Shown piece after piece: positions 49,701 to 60,207 of a DNA stretch of 64,000 bases. Numbering within the stretch: the stretch's first letter is position 1; each line of letters opens with the position of its first letter. The position numbers and the translations under genes are program-made. Origin of the DNA: Allodiplogaster sudhausi (Eukaryota; Nematoda; Chromadorea; Rhabditida; Diplogasteridae); the NCBI GenBank assembly GCA_945643635.1, contig CALZFC010000349.1, positions 5,012,001 to 5,076,000 of the forward strand, read 5' to 3'. Under the pieces are notes generated by a model. That model searched no databases. It was not told the origin of the DNA and was given only the letters and a program-made list of their open reading frames with translations.

Positions 49701-50547
49701 TTTAGCCTTCACTGCATCCTCGACGTCCCGCCCGCAGCAATCCCGCGTCTCCACGTCCTTCGCATCTATCCGATTGTCATTCACATCAAGTTCAAGTCGG
49801 CCAAGCAGGTATCTAATATGCTATGCCTTCAAACATTCTTTATCTTTTGATTTAAAAATAAAGTAAAAACTCGTTGAAAATAAGAAAATGAAAGCAAATT
49901 TCAGATCAAAGAGCTTCGTGAGGAAATGGGCGAGAAGACGCCGTCTCGGCTTGCCAAGGAACTCATGGAAAAGTTAGTTCTCTTGTCATCATAGTGCATG
50001 ATGGACTGCAACAAGAGCTTGAAAATATTTTGAATATCGTATTTATTCATGTACACTCCACACTTAAATGTTTTTTTAGAATTGTTCGATAAGAATCGTA
50101 TAACAGTAAAGTACTATAATAGTACTAAAATAATCTCGGTTGTATTAAATATAAAAAAATTTACGATATATTACTAAATTGAATTTGAGAGAAATATTAG
50201 TAAAAATGGTATTTGATACAAACATCAATAAACTGTATTTGAGAGCCCTCCTGACCGAGTCGCAACTCTCGCTCTCCGACTGCGTCCTCGTGACTGTGCC
50301 CGTGGGCGCGAACACGCCGGTCAAGGCGCTCGTCAGGCACATTTGCCAGCAGGTACTAATAAATATTGTTTTTAAAATAAGTTAATTATTTTCAGTATTG
50401 TGCATTTTGTTCGGTTAATTTCGTAATTTAAGCAAAACAATATAATAATAAATAAATAAAAATATAATAATAAAATGTCAACTTCTTCAGGTGAACGCTC
50501 ACGTTGAGCATGAGCAAAAGAAGAGCGTCTGGGTTCCTGCTCAATGA
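36642..50547 (+). CDS. DLG5: DLG5-type MAGUK scaffold
   Basis: Twenty-seven exons, 36642-36781 to 50491-50547, join without a phase break (3693 nt, 1230 residues). Residues about 45-300 are coiled coil (LERELRLEREERR, LREERDQLKAAV). PDZ 1 (about 300-385) includes GQLGVVLRGG and LVNDIDVSEMD; PDZ 2 (about 405-460) NGVERGGAAEKAGMRLG; a His/Pro/Gln-rich linker follows; a last PDZ (about 850-915) has TGDRILQVDGVDVRDATHEG. SH3 (about 935-1000) reads GDGFYVRVNAE and GRWRAWRV. The C-terminal guanylate-kinase-like domain has PVLIFGALIAPF and HCILDVPPAAI and lacks a P-loop GxxGxGK, as in other MAGUKs. DLG5 proteins organise cell polarity and junctions at the membrane. Domain order fits DLG5 rather than DLG1, but it is shorter than human DLG5 (about 1,900). 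The last PDZ seems to lack its middle loop between GDLT and TGDR, so a microexon may be missed. Confidence 0.88.
36831..36906 (+). repeat. Introner-like intronic repeat, copy 7
   Basis: Starts ATTGAATTCGCCG about 50 nt after the donor of DLG5 exon 1. Contains TTTGCCTGAG and GAGCATGCGATTTAG, ends AAATTCAAGTAGATTACG. Confidence 0.75.
37400..37495 (+). repeat. (GA)n tract just inside a DLG5 intron
   Basis: GA dinucleotides begin about 15 nt after the GTTGGA donor at 37386. Confidence 0.9.
39578..39718 (+). repeat. (GA)n tract filling a DLG5 intron
   Basis: GA repeats make up nearly the whole 152-nt intron between the donor at 39568 and the exon at 39720. Confidence 0.9.
40752..40796. repeat. 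(TA)n microsatellite
   Basis: A run of TA dinucleotides in a DLG5 intron. Confidence 0.9.
41570..41620 (-). repeat. Introner-like repeat, antisense diverged copy
   Basis: On the minus strand it reads TTTTGAAATTCAAT, then CGCAAGAGAGCATGTGG and TTTGGAGA. This is the only copy found in antisense orientation to its host (DLG5). Confidence 0.45.
44891..44967 (+). repeat. Left copy of a 77-79 nt duplication flanking the LTR element
   Basis: Starts CTCTCTCCCCAATCTC and runs to TCTCTCTTT directly against the left LTR. It is repeated at 49010-49088 on the far side, with one substitution and a CT length difference. Confidence 0.85.
44967..45296 (-). repeat. 3' LTR of the retrotransposon
   Basis: Plus-strand left copy of the direct repeat, starting TGTAGTAGCACAGC and ending CCACCGTGACA. 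Confidence 0.85.
45219..48242 (-). CDS. Gag-protease polyprotein of an LTR retrotransposon
   Basis: One uninterrupted frame of about 1000 residues; the codon at 48242 is GTG, so the true ATG is probably a little downstream, in the MEGKM region. The N-terminal third is charged coiled coil. A capsid-like segment follows (YPEVEKFKRG, LEMKYLHSS, LMTHLEGQASLMF), then a CCHC zinc knuckle CFNCGGYGHVSNHC. Next is an aspartic-protease segment with the active-site triad VVDTGSEISMMP and a later hydrophobic strand before IILGQNVIEKWGLV, as in retropepsins. A second CCHC knuckle (CSECGGLGHGRVIC) lies after the protease, an unusual position. The C-terminal tail has short tandem repeats rich in Arg, His and Leu and runs into the LTR. 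Polymerase and integrase domains are absent. Confidence 0.85.
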   Translation of the reverse strand: MQARLRANLKVDRVRTRMEGKMTESDKGISENESDSLRSRRHVKRRREKIEKTKTEAQMESAVAESRNRVTETKEELVLLDEQIKVNKEVSEFFKKGRLRSSKESKQDLADKALEMMENHKNEAKRYCGLAIETCEEVEKVIDELAQKLADARKPGQEKNGEFTAEENGSEISSVGSGNGQNDKKGSQNVILQELRRMSREMEEIREKVQSKDKEQAIRESLQEQNQMKRERAEGQPTRREKVHRQGNSEGVCDEREWEGVGIGGNVSGSSYCGSSRESVTALALEKLTDTLATMKYPEVEKFKRGSLHKFEEFIARLEMKYLHSSSDLEMMNLLMTHLEGQASLMFQSLKRRRVLSYASMKEKMREKMKGDKTLREYEATRDWDEIKKGEGESLDSFCMRLEELAECAFPRIPEQHLSPITAKKLLAQLSSWAQYRELLEVMEKARPGEEYEELRKQAGRMEVMERRSVKLAGHSRGQNSPSGQGVREERRADWKSMPVNNRMYGSHSTAEGVQGNGFNPNAQKWRQESRENVSEGVGNGRPARPRKCFNCGGYGHVSNHCPSPRTAVGNRMQLRVGGSLAGSENENEEGEQESQGEQFNERRSYVVRVKRKSSEEKDEFWAALPEVWIKLNLMEVKAVVDTGSEISMMPVNLMSEVKKFGKVENVKVKEEIVEAAGRRLEVAEKIIVRMEFAGVEKPIGIFAIAVGKGIILGQNVIEKWGLVRMLNLDGEDEHEKKIESGKKKEFWPGRQCTELRKESKDSRKRLIPSHPKWWKCSECGGLGHGRVICPTRKKHISREMNGGNWREPVGRDDTVPRLAAGYSGSSHVIGVTANSVKVEKEGSSDELVIPSDKLRKVAGRCQMGEQSKRRMQRRIGGLSGEDKRSEEKVGSMRRPRDEPRVDYEGPELKRRHLMRRHLMRLQLKRRHLERSGGSERQQLKREQQHVIQSRRRQAALHFLSSTEQRQNHERRSGTPALKGGGCHGGSPHILFLSPCTYIHILFLSAL
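48662..49002 (-). repeat. 5' LTR of the retrotransposon
   Basis: Right copy of the direct repeat. It starts TGTAGTTGCACAGC on the plus strand and ends CCACCGTGA, lacking the terminal CA present at the other LTR's inner edge. Confidence 0.85.
49010..49088 (+). repeat. Right copy of the flanking duplication
   Basis: The 79-nt match to 44891-44967, continuing into a long pyrimidine tract that ends at the DLG5 acceptor at 49271. Confidence 0.85.
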
Positions 50548-51311
50548 GAACACTTCTAACATATCTTAGGCATATCATCTTTACTTGAAATATATTCAGA
50601 GGTCATTTATATGCATCTAGAAGTGGCTGATTACTATCCTTATTGTTAGGATTCACAAATTGTTCACCTCGTTGGCATAACATAACACAACTGGGCTGTC
50701 AGCAATAGAACGATAGAAAAATATAATTCCTATAAATAAATGAATATAAATACAATAAACAAATTTAGGATGCAGTAAAATTAAATTTTCGTAGATTCTT
50801 TTTTCTCTTTATAGCAATAAAATTGTTCTGCCTGCAGTCCTTTTTCTGGGCACGGGTTGGTGTCAATGATATTTGAAGCTTTGAAAGGAAATAACTATTG
50901 CAACAGTATTTACGTTAGTTCGGGGTCATCTACTGCATATTAAAAGCACTCTCTCTCATAATCACATGGCATTATCTTCCTCATATCAGTAAATCTGTTT
51001 CTGTTCATATTTCCGACATATTTAGACAAGTTTATCCACAGCATCCATTTGTACAAGGTTTACAAGGTTCAATGAGTGCATTGCATGTTCATCTTGTTTA
51101 TGTGTTACAATAAAATAAAGTGTTTCACTGATTCAGACAGATATGAACTAGTTAAAACACTAATTAATAATCATTAGCAACTTTTATAACACTCTGCATT
51201 ACTTATTGCCCATGCATACATCTTTTTGTATGCGACGGCTCAACTTGAAAATGAAGATTAATCGTAAGTGCAATGAAGCTCTCTAAAAATCATTTGAAAA
51301 GAAATATCACT
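50548..51311. other. Convergent intergenic region
   Basis: AT-rich 3' flanks of DLG5 (plus) and GCAT (minus). AATAAA-type signals occur at about 50737 and 50753 for DLG5. No gene seen. Confidence 0.5.
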
Positions 51312-54300
51312 TTATATGACGCCCAGATCCTTTCCGATTCGCTCGAAAGCCTCGATTGCGCGATCGACTTGAGTGAGAGTGTGCGCTGCAGAGAGCTACA
51401 ACAACGGGCAAGTTGTATTCCATGTAAATTTTTCTGACTAGCTTTCGCGTCTCTCAAAATCACATGCTCTCTCGTCCTTGTGTCAGGGAAAAATGCGCGA
51501 ATTCAAACGTCATTTTTTGGCTCCTCATAAATGTGACGCTTATGGATGTGCCAACTTGCCTGAACGCGAATGCGCGCCTTGCCCTTGGGCACGACCGGGA
51601 AGGAGAAGCCGACGACGTAGATGCCCTCTTCGAGCATGCGAGAGGACATCTCAGCTGCGAGTCTGCAACGGGAAGACTTCTATTCCAATCGAGATATACA
51701 TACATACATATGTTTGTATATAAGCAACATCAATTATTCTTACTTACATTAGAGCTAAAACACAATGTTACGAATGGTACTTGGCATCGCCGAGGAAGAC
51801 GGGCGCAATGGGATGCGAGGGATGGCCGAGGATGGTGAAGCCGAGCTTGACCATCCCGCTGCGGAAGCGAGCAATCTTCTCAGCCAGAGAGCGCGCGTAG
51901 AAGTTGTCCGTGAGCAGCATATCGAGAACCTGGAAGAATACTTGTTAGCAGAAACAACTACTCTGAATAATAGTCTAGTTAAGGACACGAAAGGTAACCG
52001 TAAGCTATTTAAAACTTCCCGAGTATTCTAGTCGCCTGACAATTCTCAAAATCACATGCCTTCTGTCTCATGCAAAAAGGCTCAAATTCCAGCATGAAGT
52101 TTTGGCTCGTTTAAGAAATGAAAGCAGAGAAAATTATGATTCTATGCACCTTGATGGACGAGCCGACAACGGGCGGCGCGAGCGAGTTCGAGAAGAGATA
52201 GGGCCGCGCGCGCTGGCGTAGCAGGTCGATGAGGTAGCGCGGGCCCGTCGTGTAGCCGCCCATCGCGCCGCCGAGCGCCTTCCCTAGCGTCGAGTTGATT
52301 ACGTCAGCACGTGGAGTCATTCCTGTGCAGCGCGCCTTCTATTATAAGAATTTTATACCTATTTTCCATTTCTTTCTACTCTATATTTTGTTTTTAATTT
52401 TTAAAAAAATATTATTTTTGCATTAGTATTCTTATATCAAACATTAATATCATAAGGAAATGTTGTTAATTTAAAATAAATAAATTTAAAAAAAACCAAG
52501 AGCTTCCTCGGTGCCCCTGCCCGTCTCGCCAAAGAAGCCAGTCGCGTGGCATTCGTCAATGAAGAGCAGCGCGTTGTACTTGTCGGCCAGAAAGGCAATG
52601 TCCCTGTGAAAGGAGGAGGAACAAGTCTCGGGAGATATACAAGCATCCTCATGCAAATAAAAAGAAGGCCAACCACCGAGAAACACATGTACAACAATTT
52701 CTAAAAGGTACAATCAATATTCGGTTCCATGTTCATGGCATCCAGTTTCTTTAGCAAAATAAACATTGAAACGGAGAATCATGGTGTTGTAGCGATAACC
52801 TTTAGTAGTTTGTTTAGTTACTTGACTAGTGCTCTCACGTAGTATTACTAGATTCACGCAATTGTATAATTAGAATGTTTACATACAGTAGTCTTGCCCA
52901 CTCCATAATGGATATGCATATCATTTTAAGCGGCGAGGCTCACTTCGCTCCCTGTCTACTCTCGCAAGCGGTCCCCTCTTCTCTATCTCTCTGCGAATAA
53001 ACCTTTCTCCTCTTCTCACCTCGGCTGCCAACTCGCACACCTTCCTCTCCGTCTCTGGAGAGAGACAACAGAGGGCGGCGTAAATTAGATTTTTTTTCTT
53101 TTTATCATCGTCGTTCTTTCGATAATATCCACACAAAAAGGAACTAATAGAGATATGTAGAAAGGAAATAGACATACTTGAGCGGAGCGACATCGCCGTC
53201 CATCGAGAAGACTCCGTCCGTTGCGATGACGCGTCGGCGACAACCTCGATTATTATCATAAATGTTATAATAATAAATATTATAATAATAAATATTATTA
53301 GAATAAATATTATTATAATAAATATTGCTATAATAAATATTATTATAATAAATATTAATACATGTAAAAGATGAATATTTTGGCTCGACACATGTGCTTT
53401 AGAGAGGCAAGACTACAAAGGCCAAAAATATTAAAATAAATTGCGGCAGCGCGCAGCACTGACGCTATTTGGGTTTCGGCTCGGGTGTTACGATTGAGCT
53501 GCATGCTATTTGAAGAGAAAACTTGAAATTCATAAATATGCGTAGGAAAGTTTGTGATATGTATTGGTGAAGGACTCAGTGATTAATCACGATCGCACAA
53601 TAATCAACTTATGGAGAACCACAACAGACCATTGGTGTCTCTGAGCTGCTTCTCGAGGTCTTCCATGTCGAGGTGTCGATAGCGCATGCGCTTCGCCTTC
53701 GACAGCCGAATTCCATCAATGATGGAGGCGTGGTTCAGCTCATCAGAGATGATCGCGTCCTCAGCACCTGTCGTTTTCATTAATGATTTTTTTTTAAATT
53801 AATCTTAGAAGTTGGCAAAAATTAATTTAAAATAGTGTCATTTTTGCGTCTCCAACTTTTAGAAAATGCAATAGAAAATGTTGTGGAGAAAAGGGGTCTG
53901 AATATTAAAGGTGCACGCCTGCAATCTGCTCGAAGATGCCAGCATTCGCGTCGAAGCAAGCAGCGTAGAGAATCGCGTCTTCTCGCCCGTGGAACTGCGC
54001 AATCTTTCGCTCGAGTTCCTTGACGAAGAAGGAAGGGATCATGGCTGATTATTAGTGATGTAGTTAGAAGCCTCCTTTCAATAATGTTGTTTATTTCTTC
54101 ACTCATTTGCACCCAAAAATGTTTTTTTTGAAACAACGATGTTTCAATGCAAAACTGAAGCAAGATTGTTTTATATACATATATCAAAGAATGATTTTTA
54201 TTTTTGGATATATCAAACAATCTTGTTTCCGTTTTGCACCGAAACATAAACGGTCTCAAAGTATGAGGGAATAAATGATATAAAAAGTGTAGCATACCTT

Positions 54301-55114
54301 GTGAATGTCCTGCGTCCCACAGATGAAACGAACAGATGAAAGGCCAGCGCCGTGCGTGTCGAGCGTTCGCTGGCCAGCGGAGATTACCTAGGAATACGAT
54401 TCTGAAAGGCAATTTAGATGCTACATCGGTGCACACGTTAAGTTTCCTTTCGAATAATGTATGCATCATAAATGCACCGACATCTGGATGACTCGACAGG
54501 CCGAGGTAGTTGTTCGCACAAAAGTTGAGCAGCGGCTTCGTCACGCCTTGCACCCGTACCTGCGATAGAATAAAAAGCTCTGCACTAATTAGCTTACAAT
54601 TAAACTACTTTAAAAAATCCTACAAGATTTTTTTTCTCCAATAGCCCTGTTCGGATTCCAACATAAAAGAACCTCAACGCCTTGATGTCCAGTGATTACT
54701 CGTTCCGTTTTGTAGGTTCCAGCTTCCTGCAAGATTATATGTAAGTGTGTCAAAACTGAAGTTTTAATTGATGCCTTTACTTTAAAAATAGACCGAGTAA
54801 ACTCGTACTTTTTCGAAATTTAAGTGATTTTGCTGATTAACTTTTTTGCACTTAAAAGAGCACGAGACTAAAGCAGAATCAATTTGAATAATTTTCCTGA
54901 CCATTGTAAAAAAAAACACTTAATCGCCCTTGTGCGAGAAAACGAGGCGTCAATTCAAAACTGATCTTCTGGTTCATAAAAAAAATAATAAACGTTTTTC
55001 TACCCGAATGGCGTCGAGTTCGGCGGCGCAGAAAGCGTCCAGCTCACCTCGAGCAGCATGGACAGAAGAAGCACGACGGAGTTGGGAGAGCACACGGCTT
55101 GACAGAGTCCGCAT
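51312..55114 (-). CDS. GCAT: 2-amino-3-ketobutyrate CoA ligase (glycine C-acetyltransferase)
   Basis: Twelve minus-strand exons: 55004-55114, 54673-54726, 54482-54559, 54298-54387, 53919-54018, 53630-53767, 53178-53244, 52497-52603, 52150-52322, 51781-51929, 51560-51662 and 51312-51395. They join in frame to 417 residues, close to the human length of about 419. The enzyme is PLP-dependent and converts 2-amino-3-ketobutyrate plus CoA to glycine and acetyl-CoA in mitochondrial threonine breakdown. The start ([17 protein letters not shown]) is a typical mitochondrial presequence. Family motifs: [56 protein letters not shown] and [10 protein letters not shown], whose Lys at about residue 263 would bind PLP. 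Two introns use GC donors: after GTTCAG at 51559 (GCAAGT) and probably after exon 5 (53918), where the GC choice restores exact alignment length. Three introns carry the dispersed repeat. Confidence 0.93.
51425..51508 (-). repeat. Introner-like intronic repeat, copy 8
   Basis: On the minus strand: CGTTTGAATTCGCGC, CCCTGACACAAGG, GAGAGCATGTGATTTTGAG, AGTCAGAAAAATT. It fills much of the 164-nt last GCAT intron (the GC-AG intron). Confidence 0.75.
52041..52096 (-). repeat. Introner-like intronic repeat, copy 9
   Basis: On the minus strand: GGAATTTGAGCC, TTTTTGCATGAGACA, GGCATGTGATTTTGAGA, ATTGTCAGG. It lies within the 220-nt GCAT intron after exon 9. Confidence 0.65.
54881..54960 (-). repeat. 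Introner-like intronic repeat, copy 10
   Basis: On the minus strand: TTTTGAATTGACGCC, GCACAAGGGCGA, ATG, GTCAGGAAAATTATTCAAATTG. It starts about 45 nt after the donor of GCAT exon 1. Confidence 0.7.
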
Positions 55115-56844
55115 TCTACTGGCCACTTACTTCCCCAATCAGCCAGCCAGCCAGCCTTGCACAACTCCACTCTCGCAACTCGACTTTCGTTGACGAGCCG
55201 AATTAGAGGAAGGAGATTGAAAGAAGACAGAAAGATTGAAGAGCGAGACGAGATAAAGAAGGAGAAGAGAGAAGGCGAAAGATGAAAGGCAAGAAAGATG
55301 AGAGGAAATCTATGCAATTCCCATTAGTGTTGCATGAAAAGATCAATCATCTCTCCACGTGTGTCACCCATTTTAGCCGAGATTACCAAGAGAGAAGTGG
55401 ACTGCACGAGTAGTGTTGCATAGAACTCTGTTCGATCCGTCATTGATTGCTTTGATCCAAACTAGACGGCCGAATCACCATTTCATCTGTCGTTGACCGT
55501 CAGGGACTTTGTCTTTCCATGACAACGTTTATTTGTAGAAAACAAAACAAATGCACACTTATATACATATGTACATACATTCGTGTGTATGTACAAACAT
55601 ACATGATGTTGCCAAATGATCACAAGTTTTGTTTGTGCACATCTCTGTATGTACATACATACATACATTTATAATGCGAATAAATAAAAGGTAGGCAGGC
55701 GTTGATATCCACTTCATATCGACTTCCCTAACCTTGAGTGCAGTCATTGGGACTATTTATTTATCAAACATTACATTAATATTTAGATGTGAAAGCACAA
55801 AATATAGTGTGGAATGTTTGTTTAAATGCGAATAGTGTAATAAATGGTGAAGGAAGGAAGCGGGGGGATAGGGATCGACCCCCACGAGTCGCGCCAAGCC
55901 ATGCTCGAAGGGGAACAGCAGGCGGGTTCAATCGCGATTGTCGATATTGTCTTAGTGTGTGGAGTAGGAATATGAAGTTGTCATCATTCCTCCAGCATCA
56001 TCAAGATGTCATCTCCACGATCCTGAACAAGAGCCAAGCGCCGGCCTCGTCAGCCCTGTTTCAGCTCCGTCCCGCCCTCTCTGCCGCCACAATATACTCA
56101 CGTCTGCCCCGCCCTCTCACTCTCCACAGGCTCCTCCCCCTATTCTTCGACCCCGCCTTATCGCCTAAAGCACCTGGTTGCGATCGAAGCATCTTCTATC
56201 CTGCAACTCGCAAATCGCCCAACCCTCGTCTCCCAGTTTCCAGATTGTCAATTTGGTGGTGACACGACAAGGCCTGGCTGTGACTGTTCTCATACATTTT
56301 TTTCATAGAACCAACGAGTCTCCATTATCATAACTTCACAAATAAATAATTTTATTCCTCTTTTCCTTTTCAGACTTTTAGCACTTCTGTATTTTATCGG
56401 AATGATAATTCAAAACGAACTCTTTATTTCATATAAAACAAACCAATGGCCATAAATAAACAGAAGTGTGACCGAGCAAAAAATGAAAATATAAATACAT
56501 ATATGTATGTAGATAGAATCTCATGAATTTTTGTAACGAATGATTTGTTTTTGTTTCAAAAGAGATCTCTTATTATCAGCTGTTTGAAAAGCAGACGCAC
56601 CACCAAAAGCTTCCTGGAAAGTTCGTATTCTAATTTCTTTATAAATGCAAGCGAGTCTGCCCTACTCTCTCCCTCTCTCTCGCTCTCTCTTCTCTTCTAG
56701 TCTCTCGCCCTTACATCCTATCTTAACTTGAATGTGTACGCCGACGAAATAGCAGGTATTTTTTTCGAGAGAATCAGAAACTCCCGCGTGAGGAAAGCTC
56801 CGCAAGTTCTCCCCACAGAAAAAAAATGGACACTTCACTACGAC

Positions 56845-56862
56845 GGGGGGGGGGGGGGGGGG
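56845..56862 (+). repeat. Run of 18 G
   Basis: An uninterrupted G homopolymer, able to form a quadruplex and prone to length error. Confidence 0.9.
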
Positions 56863-57761
56863 TTATACATAGATGCAATTTTTAAAGCTACATGTACCCA
56901 AAAAAAAAATTCTGATGATTTATCTAGCGTAATATGTTCGTCACATCCTTGAAATCTGTGAAGAAGCTGGGTGAAAGTGCGTCAGAGTCAATGTCGACTA
57001 ATTCAAAGACTACGTCCTTGCCTGTGCCAACTCTGTTTATTTGTCTCTCTTCACTGCACATCATTGGTGGCGCAGGGGTCACACATGTTGAAAAATTTTA
57101 GAAATCCGAATCAGAGTCAACTACTTAGATTTCTCTGACATTTCAATATCCATTTATCTACATAACCCATAGCATGCAAAATTCGATATATCAAGTATAT
57201 ATTTAAGATATTCAATGAATTCGTGATCCGATAATGTTGGGCGGTACTGTGTACTTTCATATATGCAATTAACATACTTTGAGTGCAACTACACGAATGG
57301 CCTTTTAAAGTTAAAATTAGAAGAAGACAAAGTGTGCACGAAAATTTAGAAAAAAAAAGATATTGAAAGGCACAGAGTCTATCTAAATGATCATTTCTAC
57401 GCAGCAGACCCTTCGCAAGTGGTTGACTTCGCCATTCTCTTCCATATTTTCCTCGGTGTTTCTCTCGTCGCTCGATGCTTCTTGTCGGATATTAATTTTT
57501 GGCACCTCATTATCCTGCTTGTTAGAGTTCCGATCACTTTATGTTGTTTCAAGCAAAAGAAGAGTGTATTTCCACATGTAAAACACGTGAGTATCACATG
57601 CCAGAGTGGCAATTCAGGGGGAAGTCGGTTGGCAGCATTCTCTGCTTCTTCTTCTCTGTTCCGTTCCCTTACTTTCGCGTCCCGAGTGCGTTTACATAGC
57701 AAAAAATTTCAATGAAAAATCACTGACTATGAGACTAAAAGAGAGACGCTTGGGAAGTCGG

Positions 57762-57801
<40 letters not shown>

Positions 57802-59244
57802 GAGAGTGTGGCATGCGAGAGCAACTTTCTAGTAAAGATAGGAGGGATGAGAGATTCTGGCAGATGGGGATTGGAATAATGAGAGAGAGAGAGAGACTAG
57901 CAGAAAGGAGAGGGAGATAGAGAGTAAAGGGAGAGAGAATTCGACAGACAGATAGAGAGAAGTTGTCTCTCTGGCATTTATAAAGAATCTTGAAGAAACG
58001 GGAGAACTTTCCAAGAACGGGCCTATCTGCTTTTCAAAGAGCTGATAACGAGAGTTCGATCTCCTTTGAAATAGATAATTCATTTGATGGAGAAATTATT
58101 CTCTTTAATGAAATTCCCTTCTTATTTTTTGTTCACATTGCTGCTGCTCGTATCTATTTATCCAACATTCCTGTGCACATCTCGTTTAATCGAGATTATT
58201 GGATGTTACAGTTGAAGTGTTGACATTCATTTCACATTCATTTCACTGATTGTGAGCAATACAATCCATGCCAAAATTCCCTCAAATAATATTCTCACCT
58301 ACTCACACATTATTTTCTCTTTCTCCCTCTCTCTCTCTTCTCTCTCTCTCTCACCTTCTCACTTTTCCTCAGGCAACCGTGAGCTGAGAAACACGACCAC
58401 CAAGTCACGGCCGGCGGCTTTTCATCGATTGTTATTCGGGTGTGCCACTCCCTCTCTCCATCCTCTCTTACTCTCTCCTTCTCTCCCTCAACTGTCCCTC
58501 TCAATCAGTCTTTCTTTCCTCAGCTCTGTTTCTCACCACTTTTCTTTCTCATCTCTCTCTCTCCTGTACACTCTCTCTTTCTGTACACACTCTCCCTCTC
58601 TAATGTGCTTGTCAGGTAGCCCACAAAATGCCTTGGGCGTTTGAAAAATGCGAGTATATCTTTTTTGCGCTGAGAAATTACCAAGTGACAAAATGTATAA
58701 TATTGAGTATAAGCTATCATAGCAGCGTGTTCTTTTCCTAGATCTAACAAATATTATTATTATTATTTATAATATATATTTAATATATATATATAATTTA
58801 TAAAGGTATGAGCGACTAAACACGTGAGAGGCTCTTGCTCGCGGCGCTTTTCTGCTCTCACAAGCAGTTTGATGAATACTAGCCAGGCCACATTGTGGAT
58901 AGCAGTCACTTGTAAATACGACGTATGACGCAGCGATTGCCGATTGTTGTTGTTACATAATTAATTAGCCTAATTACTCGCTATTATTAGACTTTCACTC
59001 TGCTCTAATTACCAATGTCAGCAGCATGGAAAAGAAAAAAAAAGGTTGTCATAATTTATTGATACATACTTATGCACTTCTTCTCATGAAAGGATGATAT
59101 TAGATGGGGCTGCCAGACCCAAGAATGTGTCAAAAACAACTGCGATGAGCTTAGTTAAGAGAAAGAAAGAAAGAGAGAGAGAGTAGACGATAATTATATG
59201 ATATAATTTTAAGATAGGCTCAAGTTGATGGATAGCCGGAGAGA

Positions 59245-59283
<39 letters not shown>

Positions 59284-59795
59284 TGTGTGTGTGTGAAGTT
59301 AGAGAGTGAGTGAGAGAGAGTCAATGACGATTACAAGTCAACGACCAAGTGGACTCGACCCGAGTGTCACCGTTCTGAATGGCCCCACTCTTCTCTTCTC
59401 CACCGACTCCTACTAGACAGAGAATACAAACTAGACTGTGCCGGCGTATTTGTAGACAGTGAACTATTCGTCTCTTGTTCCCTTCATCCAAAGTAGGTCT
59501 TACTCTCAATCCTCTTGTTCCCTCGAGCTCTATCTATCTCTTTCTTTCTATCTCTCTCTCTCACTCTCTTTCTCTCGCCCTTTCTGTTTCTCTTTCTTCT
59601 CAATATGACTCTCTTTCATACCAAAGAGTTCCTCCCTTCCTAAACGATCTCTCTCTCCTTTCCATTCGGCTATCATTCAGTCCCTATTTGTTCTCTTTTG
59701 TCGCAGACAACATGTCGTTCGTCACGTACACACGCTGTGCCTTGGAGATTCCTCCATTTTGCACGAACGCATTTTCCACTGACTTATTCTCTGCG

Positions 59796-59805
59796 TATAT
59801 AAAGG
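59796..59805 (+). promoter_or_regulatory. TATA-box-like core promoter element
   Basis: TATATAAAGG with GC-rich flanks (GCG before, GAGCCC after), about 400 nt upstream of the PSPH start and about 80 nt before a strong hairpin. It is the best TATA match I saw in an intergenic position. It could drive PSPH or a small transcript. Confidence 0.4.
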
Positions 59806-59878
59806 AGCCCATTCACTCGACGCCACTCTGCACTGAACATCTTCTTGCGTCAGCTTGTCGCAATTGCCGTTCCGCCGA

Positions 59879-59925
59879 GTGAACAAAAGCTTGAACAAGT
59901 GCTATAAAAGCTTTTGCCTGTTCAC
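59879..59925 (+). repeat. Imperfect hairpin, 15-bp stem
   Basis: GTGAACA-AAAGCTT pairs with AAGCTTTT-GCC-TGTTCAC across a short loop, with one small bulge. It lies downstream of the TATA-like element. Confidence 0.75.
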
Positions 59926-60207
59926 TTCATTTCCATCTCGCTCCCTTTCTCTCTTCCTTATGCCCATGGCTCTGATTGTAAGACGCAAATTTCTTCAACG
60001 AAATCAGCTGCTGTTCTTTTTGCTTATGAACACATTTTGTGTATATTATGCAGAGTCGTCGCTGGAAGATTGTTTCCCATAAAATGTGCATTACTATTAT
60101 TTGCGAGTGTTAGTTTCTGACTTTGAATCGCTCTCTCCATCTTCAGGACGGCGTCTCTCCAATTCTCTCCTCGCCTCCTTTCCTCCGCTTTCCGTCGCAG
60201 TGCCACA

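Larger units (their letters stand above)
55115..60207. other. Gene-free region between divergent GCAT and PSPH
   Basis: No convincing exon. Contents include a run of 18 G at 56845-56862, GA tracts (57765-57800, 57880-57920, 59170-59290), CT tracts (58315-58350, 58540-58600, 59530-59580), TATG/CATA repeats near 55560-55670, a TATA box at 59796 and a hairpin at 59879. An open frame at 55789-56262 is GC-rich but has no recognisable motif or splice support. The upstream GCAT promoter and PSPH promoter must lie here. Confidence 0.5.

Noticed and set aside
53822..54553. 243-codon minus-strand frame over GCAT exons 3-5
   Set aside because: Only short parts match the enzyme. The rest is intron read-through and a wrong frame; the spliced model fits the whole family.
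55789..56262. Long plus-strand frame upstream of PSPH
   Set aside because: It is partly GC-rich, but I find no recognisable domain, splice sites or Kozak-like start; kept as intergenic.
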